A DNA stretch of 9,022 nucleotides, taken from contig CAMWTX010000056.1 of NCBI GenBank assembly GCA_947177315.1, positions 1-9,022 of the forward strand. Direction: 5' to 3'. This document shows positions 1 through 5,983 of the stretch, one piece after another. The stretch is from an uncultured Bacteroidales bacterium. GTDB taxonomy: Bacteria > Bacteroidota > Bacteroidia > Bacteroidales > P3. The position numbers and the translations under genes were made by a program. Positions within the stretch are counted from its first letter, which is position 1. Each line of letters opens with the position of its first letter. Below the pieces are notes generated by a model. It saw only the letters and a program-made list of their open reading frames with translations. It was not told where the DNA came from and searched no databases.

Positions 1-1
1 G

Positions 2-325
2 CATAAAATCTGGCAAGCCTCCGACAATCACGTAAAACGGGCGGTAAAGATAGTGTTTGTGAATTGTGATTATCCTTTCGCCACTTATTTCCATGATGCC
101 GCGCGCCGGCGTTATCCGTGGCCGTACCTGCACTTTAACGGCAACATCGACTGGATAAGAACCATCGATGCCGCGCGTTTTCCGGCCTTTGTGCTGGTGG
201 ATGACCAAGGCAATATCCTCAATTCGGATTTCAACGCACCAAGTCAGGGCTTGAAAGCCCGGTTCGAACAGATGGGCAAGCTCAGGCTTCGCCGGGAGAA
301 ATCAAAAAACGATCCGAAAGAGTAG
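2..325 (+). CDS. Thioredoxin-fold protein, C-terminal part (5' end outside window)
   Basis: The frame is open from the left edge and ends at TAG 323-325, giving 107 visible residues; the true start lies upstream. A GTG at 53 exists, but the frame runs through it without interruption, so I treat the gene as truncated by the window. The visible part looks like the second half of a thioredoxin/TlpA-type domain. It has a strand ending in VNCDYP, then a WPYLHFNGN segment, then RFPAFVLVDDQGNIL, where the proline before the strand matches the usual cis-proline position and DQGNI matches the usual D-x-G-x-I hairpin. A short basic, charged tail follows. The redox CxxC motif, if any, would be off the window, so activity cannot be judged. 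It is the only plus-strand gene, and its last 44 bases overlap the 3' end of the minus-strand Nudix gene. The fold is likely; the exact role is unknown. Confidence 0.7.
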   Translation, partial: HKIWQASDNHVKRAVKIVFVNCDYPFATYFHDAARRRYPWPYLHFNGNIDWIRTIDAARFPAFVLVDDQGNILNSDFNAPSQGLKARFEQMGKLRLRREKSKNDPKE

Positions 326-902
326 CCACCGAAGCGAACATCAGCCCCAAGCGGTTCTTTATCTCGGCAAGCGGCAGCCATTCGGCTTTCTCGATGCCTT
401 CTTCGGTTTGCGGAACAGCTTCTTGCGGGGTGGGAATCCGCATCAGGAACCACGCGGTCTGCTTGATGGGCAGTTCGCCTTCCTTGTTGGGCATGAAATG
501 ATAGGTGCGGGCCAGATAGCGCACGATTTCAAGCCCTTTCAATCCCGTTTCTTCCTCCACTTCGCGCAGGGCGTTCGTGGGGTCATCCTCGCCTTTTTCC
601 TTTTTGCCTTTGGGCAGGTCCCACATGCCGTTTCTGAAAATATAGAGGTATTTCTCCGTATTGTCGGGAAAAGGAGCCTGCACGATGCCGCCCGCCGCCT
701 CCACGATATCGAACTGTTGCAGGAAACGGGCAAAATCTTCCTTAGGGTTACGGCAGAGCACACGGGCGTAGGTTTCGGCAAAATCTTTGCGCACCCATCG
801 GTTCCAATCGTCCACCCTGTCGAATTCGATGATCCGGCAGGGTGCGACCGGTTCGGTGTCTGTAAATTCGAGTTCCCTGCTTCCAAAAAATATGCGGTTC
901 AT
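282..902 (-). CDS. Nudix hydrolase
   Basis: This 206-residue protein should cleave a nucleoside diphosphate linked to another group, probably in the cytoplasm as no signal peptide is seen. The Nudix box is complete and correctly spaced at residues 99-121: G99, five residues, E105, seven residues, then R113-E114, E117-E118 and G120-L121. The glutamates E114, E117 and E118 bind the catalytic metal. The motif is preceded by NGMWDLPKG, the normal lead-in strand. Residues 1-65 form an N-terminal extension that I do not recognise; the rest matches a single Nudix domain. The substrate cannot be read from the sequence. The start at 900-902 lies nine bases after the pepD stop, which marks it as the last gene of a cls-like/pepD/Nudix operon. 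No clear Shine-Dalgarno sequence precedes it. Confidence 0.9.
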   Translation of the reverse strand: MNRIFFGSRELEFTDTEPVAPCRIIEFDRVDDWNRWVRKDFAETYARVLCRNPKEDFARFLQQFDIVEAAGGIVQAPFPDNTEKYLYIFRNGMWDLPKGKKEKGEDDPTNALREVEEETGLKGLEIVRYLARTYHFMPNKEGELPIKQTAWFLMRIPTPQEAVPQTEEGIEKAEWLPLAEIKNRLGLMFASVATLSDRFLISPGEA

Positions 903-911
903 GCCGGGAGA

Positions 912-2363
912 TTACAGACGTTTCAAGAGTTCTTTGGTCAGTTGCCAGAAACGGGTAACGGTGGATAGTTCCACCCGTTCTCCGGGGGCGTGTACGCCGC
1001 GCATGGTGGGGCCGTACGAAACCATGTCCATGTCGGGATATTTCTCGCTGAACAGACCGCATTCCAGCCCGGCGTGAATTGCAAGGGCTTTTCCCTCTTC
1101 GTGAAAGAGGTCCTTGAACGTATCGAGAGTCAGTTTCAGGATGGGCGAATGGGGGTTGGGATTCCAACCGGGATAACCTTCGCTGTGTTGTGTTTTGGCG
1201 CCGATGGCTTGGAAGCAGGCGGCTACCCGTTGGGCGGCGGCGTGCTTGGCGCTTTCTACCGAAGAACGCTGGCTGGTGCAGATAAGCACATGTTCATCCA
1301 AGGTCTTTACCGAAGCGAGGTTGGTGGAGGTTTCCACAAAATTTTCGATTTCGTCGCTCATGCGCAGCACTCCGTGCGGACAGGCGAGGAGGGCGTTGAC
1401 AAGCGCGTTGCGGTTCGCGTCCGCCATCAGGAACGCAGGTGTTTGCGTTTTGGCGTAATTTAAGTCCAGGTTGGGTTCGGTAATGCGGTATTCGTGGGCA
1501 AAGATTTTCTTGAATTCCGCAATGGCGGTGTTCAAAAGGTTTTCGTTGCCGGGAGTGATACCGATAATGGCCACCGCTTCGCGGGCAATGGCGTTGCGCA
1601 GGTTGCCGCCGTTAAAGGAGGCCAGACGGAAACTTGTTTTTTGTTGCAGGTTGTAGAGGAAACGCGCCAGAAGTTGGTTGGCGTTGGCGCGGCCTTTGTT
1701 GATGTCGTCTCCGGAATGTCCGCCCACGAGGCCTTTTACCGCCACTTGGAAATAGGTTAGGGAATGGTCTGCGGCTTCTTTGGAAAAGGGGTATTCGATG
1801 ACCGTATCGATGCCGCCGGCACAGCCGATAAAGAACAGTCCGTCGTCTTCGGAATCCATGTTGAGCAGGATTTTGCCGCTCAGAAAGCCTTTTTCAAGCC
1901 CGAAAGCACCTGTCAGTCCGGTTTCTTCATCCACGGTGAACAGACATTCGAGAGGGCCGTGTTCGATATCGTCAGAAGCCAGAATCGCCAGTTCGGTGGC
2001 CACACCCAGGCCGTTGTCCGCCCCCAGGGTGGTTTCTTCGGCCACCAACCAGCCGTCGGAAACCTTTACCTGAATCGGGTCGGTGTCGAAATTGTGCTTC
2101 GAGTCGCTGTTTTTCTCGCACACCATATCCATGTGGCTTTGTAGAATCACGCAAGGACGGTTTTCATGCCCCGGCGTGGCGGCTTTGCGAATCAGCACGT
2201 TGCCCGTCTTGTCGGTCTTGCATTCCAGCTTGTGCTGTTTGGCGAAATCCACCAGATAGGCGCGTATCTTTTCTTCTTTCTTGGAAGGACGGGGAATCTG
2301 GAGCACTTCTCCGAAATACTTCCAAAGGATTTTGGGTTCGAGGGTGTTGAGCACTTCGTTCAT
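912..2363 (-). CDS. pepD: Aminoacyl-histidine dipeptidase (Xaa-His dipeptidase, M20 family)
   Basis: This cytosolic metallopeptidase splits dipeptides such as Xaa-His (carnosine-like), releasing free amino acids. At 483 residues it matches the usual length of PepD (about 485). The two-metal site of the M20 family is visible in order: H77 and D79 in QSHMDM, bridging D116 in TLGADNG, catalytic E146 with E147 in VDEETGL, D170 in LLNMDSED, and the last histidine H458 in GVHAPGERV. A lid/dimerisation domain (roughly residues 185-390) interrupts the catalytic domain, as in the family. It is the middle gene of a tight operon, 24 bases after the cls-like stop and nine bases before the Nudix start. 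The leader is A-rich with no clear ribosome site. No missing key residue or frameshift was seen. Confidence 0.95.
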   Translation of the reverse strand: MNEVLNTLEPKILWKYFGEVLQIPRPSKKEEKIRAYLVDFAKQHKLECKTDKTGNVLIRKAATPGHENRPCVILQSHMDMVCEKNSDSKHNFDTDPIQVKVSDGWLVAEETTLGADNGLGVATELAILASDDIEHGPLECLFTVDEETGLTGAFGLEKGFLSGKILLNMDSEDDGLFFIGCAGGIDTVIEYPFSKEAADHSLTYFQVAVKGLVGGHSGDDINKGRANANQLLARFLYNLQQKTSFRLASFNGGNLRNAIAREAVAIIGITPGNENLLNTAIAEFKKIFAHEYRITEPNLDLNYAKTQTPAFLMADANRNALVNALLACPHGVLRMSDEIENFVETSTNLASVKTLDEHVLICTSQRSSVESAKHAAAQRVAACFQAIGAKTQHSEGYPGWNPNPHSPILKLTLDTFKDLFHEEGKALAIHAGLECGLFSEKYPDMDMVSYGPTMRGVHAPGERVELSTVTRFWQLTKELLKRL

Positions 2364-2387
2364 GGTATGATGTTTTTGCGTTGTCTT

Positions 2388-3464
2388 TTAAAAAAGGTGG
2401 CGGAAAGGCGTCAGCAGCCATTCCATAAAGCGGGTTATCTTGGGCGTGTTGAGCCACTTTTCGTAGTCGAAATCTTCCGAAACCTCGGCGGTCTGGGCGA
2501 TGTGCCTGTCCAGGAGTTCCACTATTTCGGGATTCTCGCCGTAGAGCATGATCTCATACTGGTATCGGAAACTCCGGTAATCCATATTGGCCGAGCCCAT
2601 CAGGAAACGTTTCTTATCAATCAGCAGACACTTGGCGTGGAGCATGTCGGGCTTGTAGAACTTCCATTGCACGCCGGCCTTGAACATGGGCCCCATATAC
2701 TTGTTGCGCAACAGGTCCACCATCGATACGTCGGAATGCATCGGCACGTGCAGCACCACTTTCACGCCGCGCGAGGCCGCGTTGGCAAGCGCCTTGCGGA
2801 TTTTGTGGCCCGGCAGGAAGTAGGGCGTTTCGGCCAGGATTTCCTCCTTGGCGTTATTGATCATCTTGAGCATATAGTTTCGCACTTCCTGAAAATAAGC
2901 CGTTGGCGTGTCCTGTATGATGCCGTAACCGTGGTAGTTGATGATTTTGTTGCGTTCGAAAGGCACCATGTCGTACAGCTTGTACTGTTTGGCACTGTGC
3001 AGGAAGCAACCCTTGAACTTGCGGGTAATCGGGTTTTCCAACCTCAGGTTCAAATCCCGCCAGTTGAGGCAATAGGCGGTGAGATTGCTGGAACCGATAT
3101 AGGTGATCTTGTCGTCGATGAGGAGCAGTTTGCGGTGGTTGCGCGTGTTGTTCTTGGCAAAGCTGTTGGAGATGAAGAACTTGATTTTTTTAAAGAACAA
3201 AAGTTTTACACCGGCGTTTTCCAATTCGGTAAGGAACTCGGCGGGCTTGGTGCCGTAGGCATCCACCAACAGCCGTATTTCCACGCCCTGTTTGGCTTTT
3301 TCCACCAGCACGTCTTTAAAGCGGTGGCCGATGGAATCGTCGTTGAGGCGGTAGGTTTCCAGATAAACGTATTTCTCCGCCTGACGGATATCTTCCATCA
3401 TCGCCGTGAAAAGACGCAGGTTGTCGTCGAAAAGCTGTACGGAAATAGGCACGTTTTCAAACAT
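2388..3464 (-). CDS. Phospholipase D-like / cardiolipin synthase-type protein
   Basis: This 358-residue protein has two HKD phospholipase D motifs, which form one active site. The first is H110-x-K112-x4-D117, followed by G124 and SSN 125-127. The second is H276-x-K278-x4-D283, followed by G290, S291 and N293. The family joins or hydrolyses phosphodiester bonds. The local sequences, including ETPYFLPG before the second half and the SANMDYRSFRYQYE motif, resemble bacterial cardiolipin synthases, which make cardiolipin from phosphatidylglycerol. Unlike ClsA-type enzymes it has no N-terminal transmembrane helices, so it is nearer the short ClsB-like form; the end (ITRFMEWLLTPFRHLF) could be an amphipathic membrane-binding helix. 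It is the first gene of a cls-like/pepD/Nudix operon and sits just after the terminator of the exbD operon. A phosphatase-like or nuclease activity cannot be excluded, since HKD enzymes vary in substrate. Confidence 0.88.
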   Translation of the reverse strand: MFENVPISVQLFDDNLRLFTAMMEDIRQAEKYVYLETYRLNDDSIGHRFKDVLVEKAKQGVEIRLLVDAYGTKPAEFLTELENAGVKLLFFKKIKFFISNSFAKNNTRNHRKLLLIDDKITYIGSSNLTAYCLNWRDLNLRLENPITRKFKGCFLHSAKQYKLYDMVPFERNKIINYHGYGIIQDTPTAYFQEVRNYMLKMINNAKEEILAETPYFLPGHKIRKALANAASRGVKVVLHVPMHSDVSMVDLLRNKYMGPMFKAGVQWKFYKPDMLHAKCLLIDKKRFLMGSANMDYRSFRYQYEIMLYGENPEIVELLDRHIAQTAEVSEDFDYEKWLNTPKITRFMEWLLTPFRHLF

Positions 3465-3547
3465 GGCTGCACGCCACCGGCATTGCTCCCGGCAGCGGAG
3501 AGCGAATTTACGAAAAAATCGGTAGATTTCAGTTTACGATTTACCCC
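3465..3547 (-). other. Intergenic leader of the cls-like/pepD/Nudix operon
   Basis: This short gap lies between the terminator of the exbD operon and the start of the cls-like gene, so it should hold the promoter of the second operon. On the minus strand there is an AT-rich stretch with a TAAATTCG element (3503-3510), one base off the Bacteroidota -7 consensus TAnnTTTG. I find no matching TTG element at the right distance, so I do not call a promoter. The rest is GC-rich and holds no ORF. Confidence 0.3.
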
Positions 3548-3582
3548 AAAAAAAAGCCGGATTGCAAAACAATCCGGCTTTT
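3548..3582 (-). terminator. Intrinsic terminator after the exbD operon
   Basis: A perfect 12-base-pair stem (arms 3552-3563 and 3571-3582, loop 3564-3570) contains the GC core GCCGG/CCGGC. Read on the minus strand it is followed by a run of eight T (plus-strand A 3548-3555, part of which pairs in the stem). It lies 21 bases after the last exbD stop. On the plus strand the tail is only four T before C, so it works mainly for the minus-strand operon. It separates the exbB/exbD operon from the cls-like operon. Confidence 0.92.
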
Positions 3583-3603
3583 CTATAAGGAAGAACGATG
3601 AAC

Positions 3604-4074
3604 TTAGTTTTCGCGTTCTTTTCCTTTGGCGGTGGAGTAGTTGATCTTTAAAGCATTCATCTTACGCAGTTCCTGCTTTACATCCGTGAGGATACCCATT
3701 TTTACCGATTTGTCGGCCTTGATGGAGGTGGTCATCAAAGGACGGTCCACTTCATCGCGCGACTGGCGTTCCACTTCGATAAACTGGGCGATATCGCGAA
3801 CTCCCGAAATTTGGTCGTTGAGCTGGATACGCGGTTCGGTACCGAACTTCTGGGCATCCATGGGAGGTCCGATGTAGATAAAGCTCACCAGCGACTTCTT
3901 TTCCAGTTTCTGTACTTCGGTCGCGGTAGGCGGGTTGATGCGCACAAACAAGGTGCTTTCACGCATGGTGGTGATAACCATAAAGAAGAACAACAGCATA
4001 AAGATGATGTCGCTCATACTTCCGGTGTTGATTTCCGGCGTGCCTTTCTTGGCGTTTTTATTGAACTTTCCCAT
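3604..4074 (-). CDS. exbD: ExbD/TolR family biopolymer transport protein (second copy)
   Basis: This 156-residue protein is a rotor subunit of the ExbB/ExbD motor, which uses the proton gradient to drive TonB. It has the family layout: a short cytoplasmic N-terminus, one membrane helix (about residues 21-37, SDIIFMLLFFFMVITTM) and a periplasmic domain. D22, at the start of the helix after INTGSM, matches the essential membrane aspartate of ExbD. The periplasmic part carries the usual pattern, with TTSIKADKSVKMGILTDVKQELRKMNALKINYST near the end. It is the last gene of the cluster, and its ATG overlaps the stop of the previous exbD by one base (TAATG), so translation is probably coupled. AGGA five bases before the ATG may serve as ribosome site. 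A strong terminator follows and no tonB is present. Confidence 0.9.
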   Translation of the reverse strand: MGKFNKNAKKGTPEINTGSMSDIIFMLLFFFMVITTMRESTLFVRINPPTATEVQKLEKKSLVSFIYIGPPMDAQKFGTEPRIQLNDQISGVRDIAQFIEVERQSRDEVDRPLMTTSIKADKSVKMGILTDVKQELRKMNALKINYSTAKGKEREN

Positions 4075-4655
4075 TATTTTCCTGTATTTATGGCAGCACT
4101 GGTGGGTTCTGCCTCTGAAATGGTAAGGGGAATCGCTTTCTGGATGGCTTCAATCTGGGCATCTTTCTTCAAGTCGTCGAATTTGATGCCGAACCTTTCT
4201 TGCGAAAGTTCATTCCTCAGTTCATGGAAGGCGGCGGTAAGCTCGTTCTGTACCTTTACGTACATTTCGTACGAAGTACCGCGGTCGTTACGTAACGAAA
4301 CAACGCCTTTTGAAACGGGAACGGAACCCAAGCCTTCGATATCCTCTATCTTCTTTTCCGATTTCTTGGGGTCATTAGCCGGGTTTGCCAAAAACTCCTT
4401 CGCCATATCGCGCAGGTCGGCAATATCGACACGCGCGCCCTGCACCTGCAGCTCATCCCGGAAATTAACGGCCACCTTGAACACGTTGCGGTCGTGGATT
4501 TCGGGCTTCGGCGCATCGGGGGGCAGGGGGGGCGGCAATTTTCGTGCAATCCCCAAGTCCGTATTGATAGATGATGTCAACAAGAAGAATGTCAACAACA
4601 AGAACGAAATATCGGACATGGACCCTCCATTGATGGTGGGTGATTTCTTAGCCAT
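4074..4655 (-). CDS. exbD: ExbD/TolR family biopolymer transport protein (first copy)
   Basis: This 193-residue ExbD-like protein is paired with a second exbD directly downstream, an arrangement common in Bacteroidota. The membrane helix is at about residues 14-30 (SDISFLLLTFFLLTSSI), with D15 in the position of the proton-carrying aspartate after INGGSM. A proline-rich stretch follows (LPPPLPPDAPKPE, about residues 40-52), then a periplasmic domain with a charged insertion near residues 93-108. It is longer than typical ExbD (about 140 residues), as usual for this Bacteroidota subgroup. The start is five bases after the stop of the small membrane protein gene. No Shine-Dalgarno sequence precedes it. 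With two different ExbD proteins, the motor may hold a mixed pair; that is inference. Confidence 0.9.
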   Translation of the reverse strand: MAKKSPTINGGSMSDISFLLLTFFLLTSSINTDLGIARKLPPPLPPDAPKPEIHDRNVFKVAVNFRDELQVQGARVDIADLRDMAKEFLANPANDPKKSEKKIEDIEGLGSVPVSKGVVSLRNDRGTSYEMYVKVQNELTAAFHELRNELSQERFGIKFDDLKKDAQIEAIQKAIPLTISEAEPTSAAINTGK

Positions 4656-4660
4656 GAGTG

Positions 4661-4996
4661 TTACTTTTTAAACGGTCTGGCAATTTCGGTTCCGATAAGC
4701 GTAAGCAAGGTAATGCCGAAAAGGATGTAGAACATTATCATGCCCGCGCCAATCATTTTTGAGGATTCGTAGTTTCCGCCCACTTTCTCGAACACGGCAG
4801 GATTGATGTCGGAGCCGGAAGAAACGAGGTAGGAAATCACGAAAATCACAACCAAACCCACGATACCGTAGAGAGAGGTCTTGCTTTGCTTGAAATTACC
4901 GGCAAATTGGTAGATGGAGAAGCCTACGGCCGCCAGGATTCCGAGAATCAGCAGCGCGTAAACCACAAACATCCCTATGTTGATCAATGCATTCAT
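4661..4996 (-). CDS. Small three-helix membrane protein between exbB and exbD (function unknown)
   Basis: This 111-residue protein has three probable membrane segments: about residues 5-29 (IGMFVVYALLILGILAAVGF), 42-59 (YGIVGLVVIFVISYLVSS) and 84-104 (GAGMIMFYILFGITLLTLIG). A charged loop lies between the first two (NFKQSKTS) and a longer loop between the last two (residues 60-83). I recognise no domain or catalytic motif. From general knowledge, small hypothetical membrane proteins occur at this place in Bacteroidota exbB/exbD clusters. Its position 21 bases after exbB and five bases before exbD suggests it works with the motor, perhaps as an assembly or regulatory subunit. It alone in this window has a textbook AGGAGG ribosome site. 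Confidence 0.85.
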   Translation of the reverse strand: MNALINIGMFVVYALLILGILAAVGFSIYQFAGNFKQSKTSLYGIVGLVVIFVISYLVSSGSDINPAVFEKVGGNYESSKMIGAGMIMFYILFGITLLTLIGTEIARPFKK

Positions 4997-5006
4997 AGTG
5001 ACAGTG

Positions 5007-5012
5007 CCTCCT
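5007..5012 (-). promoter_or_regulatory. Strong Shine-Dalgarno site (AGGAGG) for the small membrane protein
   Basis: On the minus strand the short exbB-to-next-gene gap contains TAGGAGG, ten bases before the ATG at 4994-4996. It is unusual here because the other starts in this window have weak or no Shine-Dalgarno sequences, which is the Bacteroidota norm. It supports the chosen start of the 111-residue protein. Confidence 0.7.
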
Positions 5013-5017
5013 ATGTA

Positions 5018-5839
5018 TTATTTCTGGCGGTTGTACTTCACGATCAAATCCATGAACGAAATGGAAGCGTCTTCCATCTTGTTGACGATGGCATCCACCT
5101 TGGAGCTGAGGTAATTGTAGAATGTTTGGATAACGATGGCCACGATAAGACCGAATACGGTGGTCAACAAGGCCACTTTCATACCACCGGCAACAACGGT
5201 CGGGGAGATATCACCGGCGGCTTCGATATCGTCGAACGCCTGAACCATCCCTACTACCGTACCCAAGAACCCCAACATAGGAGCCACGGCGATAACGAAA
5301 GCGATCCAGGAAAGGTTCTTTTCCAGACGGCCTACCTGAACGCCACCGTAGGAGGTAACCGATTTTTCGATCATGTCGATGCCTTCATCTGCACGTTCCA
5401 GACCTTGGTAGAAGATACTGGCCACAGGACCGCGGGTATTGCGGCAAACTTCCTTGGCAGCCACCAGACCGCCTTTCTGCAAGGCTTCTTCCACACTGTT
5501 GAGGAGTTTTTCGGTGTTGGTGGTGGCAAGGTTCAGATAAATGATACGTTCGAACACCAGAGCCAAACCGAGAATGAACACCAAAAGTACGGGCGTCATC
5601 CAGCCTGCACCCCCTTCGATGAATTTCTGCTTGAGGGCTTGGTGGAAAGATTTGTGCTGAACCTGTACGGGAGCCTGTTCGATTACCGCTTCTTCAACGG
5701 CAACGGCGTCTTCGGACTGTTCAACAACGGCTTCGGTCTCGGCCGCCTGCGGTTCGGCTTGAGCGGCTTCCTGGGCCATCGAAGAGGAACCAAAAACAAA
5801 CATGGCTCCTACAAAAAGGGATGCAATCAGTTTTTTCAT
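5018..5839 (-). CDS. exbB: ExbB/TolQ/MotA family proton channel protein
   Basis: This is the stator subunit of the inner-membrane ExbB/ExbD motor that powers TonB-dependent uptake across the outer membrane. I chose the ATG at 5837-5839 (273 residues) because it begins a good signal peptide (MKKLIASLFVGAMFVFGSSS, cleavage likely after SMA, residue 22). A further in-frame ATG at 5906-5908 would add 23 lysine-rich residues in front of it. After the signal comes a tail rich in Ala and Glu with no Lys or Arg (residues 23-60), then membrane helices at about 79-101, 176-198 and 221-243. The family core APMLGFLGTVVGM (186-198) and GGMKVALLTTVFGL (218-231) are intact. A removed signal peptide leaves the N-terminus outside, as ExbB topology requires. 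It is the first gene of the operon, with its own promoter. Confidence 0.93.
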   Translation of the reverse strand: MKKLIASLFVGAMFVFGSSSMAQEAAQAEPQAAETEAVVEQSEDAVAVEEAVIEQAPVQVQHKSFHQALKQKFIEGGAGWMTPVLLVFILGLALVFERIIYLNLATTNTEKLLNSVEEALQKGGLVAAKEVCRNTRGPVASIFYQGLERADEGIDMIEKSVTSYGGVQVGRLEKNLSWIAFVIAVAPMLGFLGTVVGMVQAFDDIEAAGDISPTVVAGGMKVALLTTVFGLIVAIVIQTFYNYLSSKVDAIVNKMEDASISFMDLIVKYNRQK

Positions 5840-5894
5840 GATAATAGAACTTTTTTCTTTTTTATCCTTTTGTTTTTTTGTTTTCTTGCCAACC

Positions 5895-5923
5895 GGCGGC
5901 CACGGCATCTTCCGTATTCCGCC
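5895..5923 (-). promoter_or_regulatory. Stem-loop in the exbB leader
   Basis: On the minus strand a two-step hairpin forms: outer stem GGCGG/CCGCC (5919-5923 with 5895-5899) and inner stem ACGG/CCGT around the loop AAGATG. It would start only a few bases after the expected transcription start. The loop contains the in-frame upstream ATG at 5906-5908. It could protect the 5' end of the mRNA or hide that ATG. No U-run follows, so it is not a terminator. Confidence 0.45.
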
Positions 5924-5937
5924 TGTTTAAAGCCGGG

Positions 5938-5973
5938 CAAATATACGGAAATTTTTTGTTGGTTTTACAACAA
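5938..5973 (-). promoter_or_regulatory. Bacteroidota-type promoter for the exbB operon
   Basis: The minus strand reads TATATTTG (plus 5938-5945), a perfect match to the -7 element TAnnTTTG of the Bacteroidota primary sigma factor. TTG elements lie upstream at plus 5968-5970 and 5971-5973, about 22 to 25 bases away, slightly longer than the usual spacing. Transcription should start near 5930-5933, giving a leader of about 90 bases. The last 45 bases before the exbB start are very A-rich, which helps initiation in this phylum. Confidence 0.7.
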
Positions 5974-5983
5974 TCTTTTTCCG
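5946..5983 (-). repeat. Symmetric 38-base dyad between promoter and endonuclease stop
   Basis: There are two nested inverted pairs with one centre: CGGAAA 5946-5951 with TTTCCG 5978-5983, and TTGTTG 5956-5961 with CAACAA 5968-5973. The spacers between the arms are four bases on both sides and the central loop is six bases. It fills exactly the space between the -7 element and the endonuclease stop codon and covers the -33 region. No T-run follows on the minus strand, so it looks more like an operator than a terminator. Confidence 0.55.

Noticed and set aside
2166..3644. 492-codon plus-strand open frame opposite the cls-like gene
   Set aside because: It is antisense to a clear HKD-motif protein and to the 5' end of pepD, and crosses the terminator. 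Its protein is rich in His, Val and Phe with no domain, as expected for a mirror frame.
5840..5908. Upstream exbB start at 5906-5908
   Set aside because: It would place 23 lysine-rich residues ahead of a good signal peptide, and the ATG is in a hairpin loop. The start at 5839 fits the family better; kept only as a question.
5946..5983. Dyad as a rho-independent terminator of the endonuclease gene
   Set aside because: The stems are AT-rich and weak, and no T-run follows on the minus strand; TATATTTG follows instead.
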